From Methanoregula sp. (GTDB taxonomy: Archaea > Halobacteriota > Methanomicrobia > Methanomicrobiales > Methanospirillaceae): a DNA stretch of 48,602 bases. The position numbers were made by a program, and so were the translations under genes. Within the stretch, counting starts at the first letter, position 1; each line of letters begins with the position of its first letter. The stretch spans positions 1-48,602 of the forward strand of contig JAJRCF010000022.1 of NCBI GenBank assembly GCA_028679075.1, read 5' to 3'. This document shows positions 41,440 through 48,474 of this stretch, in pieces. A model generated the notes under the pieces. The model ran no database searches and was not told the origin of the DNA. It worked only from the letters and a program-made list of their open reading frames with translations.

Positions 41440-42358
41440 GCCCCTCCGGATCTGGTATCGTGGCACAGGCAAGCGACATCAGGCCCGATACTTTCCGGTT
41501 CGCATTCTTCCCTGTGTAATACATCTTCGCGAATGCACGGGAGGGGATGACCTGAACACCGGAGTACCCGAGGCTGGTGAGGAACGGGACAACTTCTTCC
41601 TCATCAAATCCTGACTGGATCGGCTCGCCGATCTGGATCGTCCATTTCCGGATCTCCTGCCCGCCTTCTGCATCCGATGACCCGTCCGCAAGCGACTGCG
41701 GCACGAAATCGAAGAGTACCGCACTGCCGGCACCAGCATGCTCCGCGATCCCGGTAACCAGTTCCTCAACATCTTTGCGGGAAAGGTACATCATGAGCCC
41801 TTCAAGGAGGAACAACGTCTTTTTTGCCGGGGAGAATCCGGCCTCTTCCAGCGCCGGCCACCACGGTCCCTGCCCGATCTCATAGGGGATGAACGAGACA
41901 AAGTCCGGGAGCTGCCCGAAGATCTTTTTTACGATCCCGGTCTTTCGATCCTGCGTTGCCGGCCGATCGATCTCGAAGATCCTGATGTTTCCTTTCAGCG
42001 TGCTGATGCGGTAGGCACGGGTATCGTATCCGGCGCCAAGGATCACCAGTTGGGAAAATTCTTCTCCAGGAGCATTCTGCACAACATCATCAAAGTACCG
42101 GATGCGTCCCCGGATGGCATTGCTCCACCCCGGCATCTTCCGCTCGACCTCCGCTGCCAGCGCCTGCGTCTCCGCAGGGTGCTCTTTTGCCCATGCAATC
42201 TTTACCGGATCGAGGAACCGGATTGCATACGGATCGGAGAAGATCCGGATATCCTCCGGCAGCATCGATTCCGCGAACCGCTGCAGCGCGATCCCTTCCG
42301 CCATCGTACTCGGGCCGTCCGGCCTGGATTTCCACAGGGAGTCCATTCCATGTATCAT
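41429..42358 (-). CDS. Class I SAM-dependent methyltransferase, second copy
   Basis: A 309-residue paralog of the 39874 methyltransferase: IFSDPYAIRFLDPVKIAWA, LVILGAGYDTRAYRIS, FEIDRPATQDRKTG and LEGLMMYLSRKDVEELVTGI. The first residues (MIHGMDSLWKSRPDGPSTMA) vary between family members, so ATG 42346 is also possible. A leaderless transcript is plausible. It is divergent from the TetR gene at 42482, with about 120 bases of AT-rich DNA and a palindrome between them. It leads an operon with the two cysteine-rich genes. Confidence 0.9.
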   Translation of the reverse strand: MIHGMDSLWKSRPDGPSTMAEGIALQRFAESMLPEDIRIFSDPYAIRFLDPVKIAWAKEHPAETQALAAEVERKMPGWSNAIRGRIRYFDDVVQNAPGEEFSQLVILGAGYDTRAYRISTLKGNIRIFEIDRPATQDRKTGIVKKIFGQLPDFVSFIPYEIGQGPWWPALEEAGFSPAKKTLFLLEGLMMYLSRKDVEELVTGIAEHAGAGSAVLFDFVPQSLADGSSDAEGGQEIRKWTIQIGEPIQSGFDEEEVVPFLTSLGYSGVQVIPSRAFAKMYYTGKNANRKVSGLMSLACATIPDPEGHGP

Positions 42359-42403
42359 GTTTAATCACATTCCCAATTGTAAAATAACATACTCGATAGA
42401 ATG

Positions 42404-42428
42404 TATAAATACCAAACGGTTTGTATTT
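42404..42428. promoter_or_regulatory. Candidate TetR operator with TATA box between divergent genes
   Basis: A TATA box TATAAATA (about 42404-42411) for the rightward TetR gene overlaps an inverted repeat with arms AAATAC / GTATTT (42407-42428) around an AAAC-G-GTTT centre with one extra C. Binding here would affect both the TetR gene and, through nearby DNA, the divergent methyltransferase gene. Confidence 0.55.
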
Positions 42429-42481
42429 CGTCCCTATGCGATGTTTTTTACGTGTCAGGAATGAAGTGAATATGAGAAGCC

Positions 42482-43096
42482 ATGCCCAAGGTCGTCCCGG
42501 AATACAAGGAGGATGCAAAACGCCGGATCATCGAGGCTGCGATGTACGTGATCGCAGAACGCGGCTGCGACCAGATGACGATCGATGATGTGGCAAAGAA
42601 ACTGGGCGTTACCAAAGGTGCGGTGTACTGGTACTTCAAGAGCAAGGAAGAGCTGGTCGCAGCGGTCCTGAAAAAATTCCAAACAGATATTGAACGGACA
42701 ACATTCGAATCATTTTACAACCGCCCTATCGAAGAGGTGTTTGCACAGCTGTTCGAACGGTTCTCCCTTACCGATGACCGGCAGCGGGCAATCTTTTTTG
42801 AGATGTTTGCCCTTGCTGCCCGGAATTCCGATGTCCGGCATGCAACCCGGGAATATTACATGGGACTGGTCGCAACCTTTGAAGAGGCGATCAGGAAAGA
42901 GAAGAAACAGCATTTCATCCAGACACATGCCGATCCCCATACGCTCGCGCTGCTGCTGGTCGCCCTGTACTCGGGCCTGCAGAATTATGAGATGGTCTGG
43001 ATGTACCAGAACGAGATAAAGGATCTCTGGACCGAGGGGACGAAGATACTTCTCAAGCCCTCGTATACCGGGACGTACGGTGAGGACAAAAAATAG
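42482..43096 (+). CDS. TetR-family regulator, divergent from methyltransferase gene
   Basis: A 204-residue TetR regulator. The helix-turn-helix part is IIEAAMYVIAERGCDQMTID, then DVAKKLGVTKGAVYWYFKSK. The effector domain ends GLQNYEMVWMYQNEIKDLW. It is the third TetR gene of the island and the only one reading right. The gene ends in TAG (43094-43096), and the sequence beyond it in frame runs into the 43119 repeat with no family sequence, so this TAG is probably a normal stop. It lies at the right end of the island, just before repeat copy B. Confidence 0.9.
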   Translation: MPKVVPEYKEDAKRRIIEAAMYVIAERGCDQMTIDDVAKKLGVTKGAVYWYFKSKEELVAAVLKKFQTDIERTTFESFYNRPIEEVFAQLFERFSLTDDRQRAIFFEMFALAARNSDVRHATREYYMGLVATFEEAIRKEKKQHFIQTHADPHTLALLLVALYSGLQNYEMVWMYQNEIKDLWTEGTKILLKPSYTGTYGEDKK

Positions 43097-43118
43097 TCTT
43101 ATTTTTCCAGGGATCCCC

Positions 43119-43353
43119 CTCTTTTTACCTCCTGTTTTGCGAGGCTCCCGGAAGTGGGGATCCGGGCCCTTTACGGGCTCCGATTTCCTGTTTTTTGATC
43201 AACTTCTGCAAAAACAGGTGCAGTTTTGCTCAGTGCTTTTAAAATACGCTCATTCGATAGGATTCAGGCTGAACGGGGAATTTTACGTGGCACTGTAAAA
43301 CGCTAATGTACGCTAATGGGTGGCAAAAGTCAAGGGGGGTGGGGTGGTAGGAT
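43119..43353 (+). repeat. Dispersed ~235-bp repeat, copy B (right boundary of island)
   Basis: Direct-orientation partner of 32161-32396; see that entry for the two best-conserved blocks (43197-43235 and 43293-43353). It follows the TetR gene by 22 bases. Both copies start with CTCTTTTTAC right after a gene end and finish with GGTGGTAGGAT. Confidence 0.85.
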
Positions 43354-43417
43354 AGTCGTGAGGGAAAAAAGGGGGATTTTGGAGATCGGCCCGGAACCCC
43401 CTTGCGCCAGTCCTGAC

Positions 43418-43499
43418 TCGAAGAACCTTTTAGGTTCTTCGAAGACCTGCGGTCTTCTCGTACCCCATCTCTGATGAGATTCGACACCCCCAAAGGGGG
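43418..43499. repeat. Hairpin pair of the GAAGAA...TTCTTC type plus C5/G5 hairpin
   Basis: 43418-43442: arms TCGAAGAACC / GGTTCTTCGA with a 5-base loop. 43441-43457: arms GAAGACC / GGTCTTC with TGC loop, sharing two bases with the previous stem. 43487-43499: CCCCC-AAA-GGGGG. The first two match the constant ends of the hairpins at 30874-31234. Confidence 0.75.
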
Positions 43500-43849
43500 C
43501 GGATGCGCCGGCGATGCTTCGGCATTACCTGTATGGGAAATCCGACAGAGTTATGAAAATGTAATGCAGGGGTCATCGCAACCGGGGCGCCGCAGCGGCG
43601 GGGGTGAGCTGAAAACGAACCCCCAGGAGCGTCATAATTGATCTTAAATATTTTTTAAACAGATTTTTTAAAAAGAGGTCGACTCTTCTCCATGCAGGTC
43701 GCGTGCGGTTGGGCGGACCCGGGAGCGGATCTAGTACCGGCCCCGTCGTCAATTGCCGGAACCGAAAACAATGAGCAGTACCGGTACAAACAGGGCGGGC
43801 AATCTTTTTTCATCTCAAGCCTGCGAAATTATCTGGTACAGGTGAACAC
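43500..43849. other. Non-coding stretch before the pyruvate-kinase-like gene
   Basis: No convincing gene in this part. It contains a GC-rich block (43585-43610), an AT-rich block (43640-43675) and the first copy of the 44-bp GC-rich repeat (43707-43750). A short open frame at 43692-43880 is a product of that repeat and is not taken as a gene. Confidence 0.5.
43707..43750 (+). repeat. GC-rich repeat copy 1
   Basis: Core beginning GGTTGGGCGGACCCGGG and ending CCGGCCCCGTCGTC. Matches 44573-44615 and 45420-45460 closely. It lies about 100 bases upstream of the pyruvate-kinase-like gene. Confidence 0.8.
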
Positions 43850-44530
43850 ATGCACATCTTCGATCATCCAGGGCCGGTAAACACGGAAAGCGTTGTGAAA
43901 ACCGTTAAGGAACATGCTCCGCGGGCGAAGGCGATCGTTGTCGCCTCTATCACCGGAGAGAGCGCTCTGAAAATTGCCCGTGTTGCAGGCACTATACCCG
44001 TTGTCTGTGTAACCTGCCCTCAGGGAATGGTGTGGGATATCGATGGAATGAAGAGCGGTGTGTTTGCGGATATCAAGGAGCTCCGGGCTCTCCGGGATAC
44101 GTGGAACGCTGAAGGTCGCGAAAAAGTGCCGATGGAGATCACTCCGGAGAATAAAATCCTGCTCGATCAAGCAGGTATCCCGTTGATCCGTGGAACGATC
44201 CCCTTCTTCGGTCCGAGTTTCTCCATGCGAATCCATCTCGGCCACATCTCCTCTCTTGACATAATGGCAAAGACCCTCGAACTGTTTTCTCCCGGTACTC
44301 TGGTTGGCATGGAATGTGTTTTAATGGCAACGGATGCCGGGGTGATTTCCGAAGGCATACCGGTGATCTGCTGCGCCGGTACTGAACGAGGCCTTGATAC
44401 GGCATGGCTCGTAAGGAGTTCTGCGTCAGCGAATATTTTCCATCCGGAACGGGGGTTCAGGTTCATTGAGCAGCTGGCAAAGCCCGGCATTGCCGTGAAC
44501 CCGGAAGTTGGCATCGAATATATCCGGTGA
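43850..44530 (+). CDS. Pyruvate kinase C-terminal-domain-like protein
   Basis: A 226-residue protein that resembles the isolated alpha/beta C-terminal domain of pyruvate kinase, a stand-alone family (COG1751 type) common in archaea. The motif AKAIVVASITGESALKIAR (with the following VAGTIPVVCVTCP) corresponds to the PK-C region that binds effectors. The rest (MVWDIDGMKSGVFADIKELR, then GMECVLMATDAGVISEGIPV) is conserved in that family. It lacks the pyruvate kinase barrel, so it is not a glycolytic enzyme; the function is unknown. GGTGA precedes the ATG. It is bracketed by copies 1 and 2 of the GC-rich repeat. Confidence 0.8.
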   Translation: MHIFDHPGPVNTESVVKTVKEHAPRAKAIVVASITGESALKIARVAGTIPVVCVTCPQGMVWDIDGMKSGVFADIKELRALRDTWNAEGREKVPMEITPENKILLDQAGIPLIRGTIPFFGPSFSMRIHLGHISSLDIMAKTLELFSPGTLVGMECVLMATDAGVISEGIPVICCAGTERGLDTAWLVRSSASANIFHPERGFRFIEQLAKPGIAVNPEVGIEYIR

Positions 44531-44550
44531 ATGGCTAGGATGCATGCGTT

Positions 44551-44615
44551 GGGCCGGGGCCGGGCTTGTGGTGGTTGGGCGGACCCGGGGCCGGATTGGT
44601 ACCGGCCCCGTCGTC
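44551..44615 (+). repeat. GC-rich repeat copy 2
   Basis: Core at 44573-44615, with an extended left arm (GGGCCGGGGCCGGGCTTGTG) shared with copy 3. It can form a stem of GGGGCCGG / CCGGCCCC around ATTGGTA. It follows the pyruvate-kinase-like gene by about 20 bases and precedes the MNT/HEPN pair. Confidence 0.8.
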
Positions 44616-44725
44616 AGGTATTGAAACCGATCTACAATTATGGTATGGCCCGGGATATGTCGTGCAGGTGTAGGGAAGACCATGCCTTTTTTTATTGTGA
44701 AAGACCATCTTCTTTTATTGGAACC

Positions 44726-45016
44726 ATGACATCGGCTGTGGAGATCAGGGAAATCCTGCGGAAATGCCTGCCCGAGATCCGGGAAAAATACGGCGTGACA
44801 TCCATCGGTATCTTCGGCTCCTATGCCCGCGGGGAAGCAGTTCCGGCAAGTGACATCGATATTATTGTCGAATTCGATCGTCCTATCGGCTGGGAACTGG
44901 TCGACCTCGCAGATTTCCTTGAGACCTGCCTTCACCATAAAGTCGATCTTGTTATACGAAGATCCCTCCACCCGCTCATCCGGGATTCCGTCCTCGCCGA
45001 GGTTCAGTACGCATGA
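44726..45016 (+). CDS. mntA: MNT-type nucleotidyltransferase, antitoxin of a HEPN pair
   Basis: A 96-residue minimal nucleotidyltransferase. The catalytic motif is FGSYARGEAVPASDIDIIVE, with GSxAR..(S)DxD aspartates. In MNT/HEPN (MntA/HepT) modules this protein neutralises the HEPN RNase by adding AMP to it. ATG 44726 is chosen because a TATA-like element (about 44688-44697) places the transcript start near it and the longer frame from 44531 includes the GC-rich repeat. The stop overlaps the HEPN start as ATGA, the standard arrangement for the pair. It may also be described as DUF86-partner MNT. Confidence 0.9.
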   Translation: MTSAVEIREILRKCLPEIREKYGVTSIGIFGSYARGEAVPASDIDIIVEFDRPIGWELVDLADFLETCLHHKVDLVIRRSLHPLIRDSVLAEVQYA

Positions 45017-45360
45017 ACGCCCGGTCTCCCGCATTGTATCTTTCAGAGATCCTCGCCTCGATGGAAAAGATCGAGCGATACACTGCCGGCATCTCCTATG
45101 AAGAGTTCATTGTCCGCGAGCAGCTCATCGATGCCGTTGAACGGAATGTGGAGAAGATCGGTGAAGCGGCAGCAGCAATCCCGGACGAAGTCAGGGAACG
45201 TCATCCCCAAGTACCTTGGAAAACCATCGTGGGCTTAAGAAACAAAGTTATTCATCATTATTTTGCCGTGGATCACGAAGTCATCTGGCAGATTATCACG
45301 AAGAATATCCCGGAGACAAAGGGAAAGATTGCCGTGATTCTCCGGGAATATTCCCGGTAA
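45013..45360 (+). CDS. hepT: HEPN (HepT/DUF86) RNase toxin
   Basis: A 115-residue all-helical HEPN protein. The RNase motif R-x4-6-H is present as RNKVIHHYF, followed by DHEVIWQIIT. The N-terminal helices (EILASMEKIERYTAGISYEE) are typical of HepT. Its tRNA- or mRNA-cleaving activity would be restrained by the upstream MNT antitoxin. It starts within the stop of mntA. It is bracketed by copies 2 and 3 of the GC-rich repeat, about 40 bases before the third copy. Confidence 0.9.
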   Translation: MNARSPALYLSEILASMEKIERYTAGISYEEFIVREQLIDAVERNVEKIGEAAAAIPDEVRERHPQVPWKTIVGLRNKVIHHYFAVDHEVIWQIITKNIPETKGKIAVILREYSR

Positions 45361-45398
45361 ATGTTCCGGACCAATCACTTATCTGCTGGCTGCGTGCT

Positions 45399-45460
45399 GG
45401 GCGGGGCCGGACTCGTGGTGGTTGGGCGGACCCGGGGCCGGTTAGTACCGGACCCGTCGT
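45399..45460 (+). repeat. GC-rich repeat copy 3
   Basis: Core at 45420-45460 with the left arm starting at 45399; it matches copy 2 closely (GGTTGGGCGGACCCGGGGCC) and copy 1 in the core. It lies directly after the HEPN gene and marks the start of the AT-rich block. Confidence 0.8.
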
Positions 45461-45562
45461 GCTTCTTTGGTAGAGTGGACACTGAGGAAAGTTCAGAGAA
45501 AAATTATAAAAAATGTAGACTTTTGACAAAAAATTTTTCTGAGTTCATCATCAAAAAAACAC

Positions 45563-46657
45563 TCATTTTAAACTACTATATGCATTCAAAATTTTCTTAG
45601 CTAACGCCATTTGCTCATCTTTGTCCCCAGAAAAAATTGTTTGAGCATCTATATAGTTTAAAATTTCCTCAATTTTTTTATTTTGAGCTGCTAGCATATA
45701 TCCAAAATACCAAATGGAATGTCCAGCATAGTTCACTACATGAGGTTCATTATAGTATCCTGCTGTTTTCATGAAATTCTCGAAATTCTTTTCATTTTTA
45801 ATTAATTTCTTATCTAATTCATCAATTGTCCGAATATTAAAAAAATCACAAATAACGGAGATATTTTCTGGAGTATTATTTTCAAAGTCGCTTTCTTTAT
45901 CTGAGGGAAGAATTATTCCGCCAATTTTTGAATCAAATCGTTTTACGGTTTCAGAAGTTGCGATGTAATTCTTAATAGAAATGATGTTAACTGGTATATT
46001 GTTGAATGAATGTAACATTTCTTCCTTAATCTTCTTTGTATATTCTTCAATGTCATTTTTTATGACAATAAATTGTTCATCCGCTAACTCCAATAAACCC
46101 GCTTGTCGTGAGAATTTTCTTCGTATCTCATCCGGAATGCTAAATTTTGATTTATATCCGAAATCATGTTCAATCTCAGCCCATGCATGTTGTAATATTG
46201 ATCGTACTTGAACTTCGCACATCAGCCCTTTAAACTTTTTAAACTCAGTTAATCTTACTCGCTCATGGGGTAACTCGACAATGTAATGAAGGGATAAGTA
46301 TCCAAATCTATCTGGTTCCAAAATCTTTCTCTTATCGATTGAAATTTTTTCGTTGACTTTGAAATTCTTTTTAATAATTTTGGCGACCTTATCCACATCA
46401 TTAGAAAAAAAACAAATTATTCGAACGCCAGATAAATCTGAAATATCAGTAATTTTTTTGTAGATTTTGCCTTCTTTTTCAATTTTAGATTCCAGTGAAT
46501 CAACACTTTTTGTTCTAGAGGTGATGGAATGTGTATTAAATTGTTCTTCGCTTAGTAATTCTCTGATAAGATTTTCCATCTTTGAGGTAAATTGTTCATA
46601 TAAAGGTCTTTTTTCCGTATATGTATTAATAATTTCAATAAAATTGTCATTATCCAT
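45563..46657 (-). CDS. RelA/SpoT-domain alarmone synthetase
   Basis: A 364-residue protein with an N-terminal (p)ppGpp-synthetase-type domain. Features are SRTKSVDSLESKIEKEGKIY, then DISDLSGVRIICFFSNDVDK, then FGYLSLHYIV and CEVQVRSILQHAWAEIEHDF, with GYK following, all typical of synthetase cores; no hydrolase HD domain is seen. A C-terminal region of about 150 residues is unrecognised. The base composition is visibly AT-rich and codon use is unlike neighbours, indicating horizontal acquisition. Alarmone enzymes are rare in archaea. The arrangement near toxin-antitoxin genes suggests a toxic small-alarmone synthetase or an anti-phage role (inference), but a housekeeping role cannot be excluded. 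Confidence 0.88.
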   Translation of the reverse strand: MDNDNFIEIINTYTEKRPLYEQFTSKMENLIRELLSEEQFNTHSITSRTKSVDSLESKIEKEGKIYKKITDISDLSGVRIICFFSNDVDKVAKIIKKNFKVNEKISIDKRKILEPDRFGYLSLHYIVELPHERVRLTEFKKFKGLMCEVQVRSILQHAWAEIEHDFGYKSKFSIPDEIRRKFSRQAGLLELADEQFIVIKNDIEEYTKKIKEEMLHSFNNIPVNIISIKNYIATSETVKRFDSKIGGIILPSDKESDFENNTPENISVICDFFNIRTIDELDKKLIKNEKNFENFMKTAGYYNEPHVVNYAGHSIWYFGYMLAAQNKKIEEILNYIDAQTIFSGDKDEQMALAKKILNAYSSLK

Positions 46658-46807
46658 TTATGCGAGATTACGTTTTCATATGCGATTAATGTTGGGATAA
46701 AAAAATCAATGCTCGCGTTCGACTCACAGTAATCAGAGGGGGCCGCAGTAGTACGTAGGGGTATAGACAAAGAAAATTATCGAGGTTGAATTTATCATCG
46801 CGAGATT

Positions 46808-47437
46808 TTAACCATAATATCCACTAAGCCATGGAGATAATATTTGTCTTTTCGCGTCTTCTACTAATTTTATTGATTCATTCTCGTAGACATATCCGAA
46901 AAGATCCGTCTTAACATAGATTATCGCACTCGTTTTTAGCGGTTCATCAGTTTTTAATAAATGAATAATGTTGACAAGATCTGCAGTATTGTTGTGAGAA
47001 TGAACGCACCCATTTTTTATCAGAACTTTTTTTGTGTCGGGAACAATTGCATTGAGTAAAAAAAGTGCCCCAAGAGCATCAAGAACTGTTTTGAGTGTTG
47101 CCCTATCTTGATTCTTAAACCGATTATGCTTAATTGCGGTGTAATTAATCCACCATTCTGGTGGCTTGTTTGATCTCCAATTTGAAAAAGGAGTAATCGG
47201 GGTAAATGATGATAACTCGTAAATCGTTTTCTGAGATAAATGATGGATTCCTTCGAAACAATTCCTATACGTACTCATATTGTTTTTTCGCGGATTTTTA
47301 GGATCATCACCTAAAATTACGGCACAATACGTCCCGCTATTGAACATGTTTTTCAAAAAAGAATCGATGATACTTCCCGTATTATTCAACAGATTCCCCA
47401 GTGGGGGTGACCAGACGTTATAATGTTCTTTTTTCAA
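46808..47437 (-). CDS. Hypothetical, possibly HEPN-like protein
   Basis: A 209-residue, AT-rich protein. The segment PPEWWINYTAIKHNRFKNQD with the following RATLKTVLDALGALFLLN resembles the W..Y..IKH.R...ATL...LxALgaLfLL pattern of HEPN-like families, but this is only a pattern match. The only in-frame start is TTG at 47437. Coding-like sequence (for example KKIQPSDPLLAWDYYTDLER) continues upstream to a TGA, and an ATGATGG at about 47531-47537 would join it if one A were missing from an A7 run at 47521-47527. So the gene is probably longer, with a frameshift. It lies between the alarmone synthetase and lipoprotein genes. Confidence 0.6.
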   Translation of the reverse strand: MKKEHYNVWSPPLGNLLNNTGSIIDSFLKNMFNSGTYCAVILGDDPKNPRKNNMSTYRNCFEGIHHLSQKTIYELSSFTPITPFSNWRSNKPPEWWINYTAIKHNRFKNQDRATLKTVLDALGALFLLNAIVPDTKKVLIKNGCVHSHNNTADLVNIIHLLKTDEPLKTSAIIYVKTDLFGYVYENESIKLVEDAKRQILSPWLSGYYG

Positions 47438-47556
47438 AGGAACTGATTTTGAATATTGGATAAACTCACGTTCAAGGTCCGTGTAATAGTCCCAAGCTAG
47501 TAAAGGATCGGAAGGTTGTATTTTTTTCCATCATCTACTTTCATGGTCAAATATTT

Positions 47557-48327
47557 TCATCTCTCTATTTTAGAAACGTCTAAAACTGCATGAACAATTG
47601 AGCCAAATAGGATACCGAAAGCGTCACCAATTGAGATTTTTGCGCATTCGACCGCCCAAGTTCCAATGAAATTCGTTAATTCAAACGACATCGCGGATAT
47701 ATCGGTTGACGGATGAATTGTTAATGAGAAAACCGCACCCATAATAACGGTTAGCAGAACTAATCCTCCAAACACACCCGGCACGTCGAAACCAAATAAG
47801 GAAATGGCAACCAAACTGAGAATGAAGCCGATGAGTGCCTCAATGAAAATTGAGTTGAGGTCGATTTCTGTGCTGAAACTTTGCTTATAAGGAACAGGTG
47901 GTGAACTGACAATAGCAACTGTCGTTGTTGAGTGTATTGGTAAAAAAGACGGCTCAGTATAGTTTTTCTTATTCAATTCTTTCTGATATTCCTCGAAGCT
48001 ATTGAAAAAAATCCCTGAGAAGTATAATTTATTCTCGTGTTCATGGATTATTTCCTTTTGGTCAACATCTATAGCGATCCACGTGTTATTGATCGGATCG
48101 ATTTCTGCCATTATCCAGATTTTATTTAAAGATGGGCGGTATCCAATTTTTTCTGGAATATTTGCATTTGCAAGCGCATCCCAAACATCTTCTGTGCTGG
48201 CGCCAGGGACAAGAATTTTTGAGATATTTTCTTCAAGCGAATTAGTATAGTGGGGGGGACTTTGGGTACATCCTGAAAAGAAAAGGAATACTAGCACAAT
48301 TAGCAGAATTGGAAATTTTTTTCGCAT
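47557..48327 (-). CDS. Predicted lipoprotein with membrane segments
   Basis: A 256-residue protein beginning MRKKFPILLIVLVFLFFSGC, a signal with a lipobox-type LFFSGC, so the Cys may be lipidated. The extracellular part (about residues 21-155) has a YRPSLNKIWIMAEIDP and AIDVDQKEIIHEHENKLYFS strand pattern. At least three hydrophobic segments follow (FIEALIGFILSLVAISLFGF, VFGGLVLLTVIMGAVFSLTI and GDAFGILFGSIVHAVLDV). The family is not recognised. The gene is AT-rich like its two left neighbours and probably came with them. Confidence 0.65.
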   Translation of the reverse strand: MRKKFPILLIVLVFLFFSGCTQSPPHYTNSLEENISKILVPGASTEDVWDALANANIPEKIGYRPSLNKIWIMAEIDPINNTWIAIDVDQKEIIHEHENKLYFSGIFFNSFEEYQKELNKKNYTEPSFLPIHSTTTVAIVSSPPVPYKQSFSTEIDLNSIFIEALIGFILSLVAISLFGFDVPGVFGGLVLLTVIMGAVFSLTIHPSTDISAMSFELTNFIGTWAVECAKISIGDAFGILFGSIVHAVLDVSKIER

Positions 48328-48474
48328 TGAAGAAAATAGAATGCTTGGAATAATAAGAGTTATTGGTTACATCCTTCCCGTTGTTAATTCAAATTAGAAA
48401 ATTCCCCCCTTTCACTTTCATGCCCCAAACCTTACTCCTTTAACTACCGGAGCTAAACAGACTGAGCACCAAGC

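Noticed and set aside
43094..43200. Amber readthrough of the TetR gene at 42482
   Set aside because: The sequence after TAG runs into repeat B with no TetR-family continuation, so normal termination is more likely.
43461..43620. Possible box C/D RNA: TGATGA at about 43472 and CTGA at about 43614
   Set aside because: The spacing is far too long for an archaeal C/D sRNA and no matched C'/D' boxes are seen.
43692..43880. Open frame containing GWADPG-type residues; similar residues occur in frames at 44531 and 45216
   Set aside because: These arise from the GC-rich repeat being read in one frame. No start, length or family evidence supports a gene.
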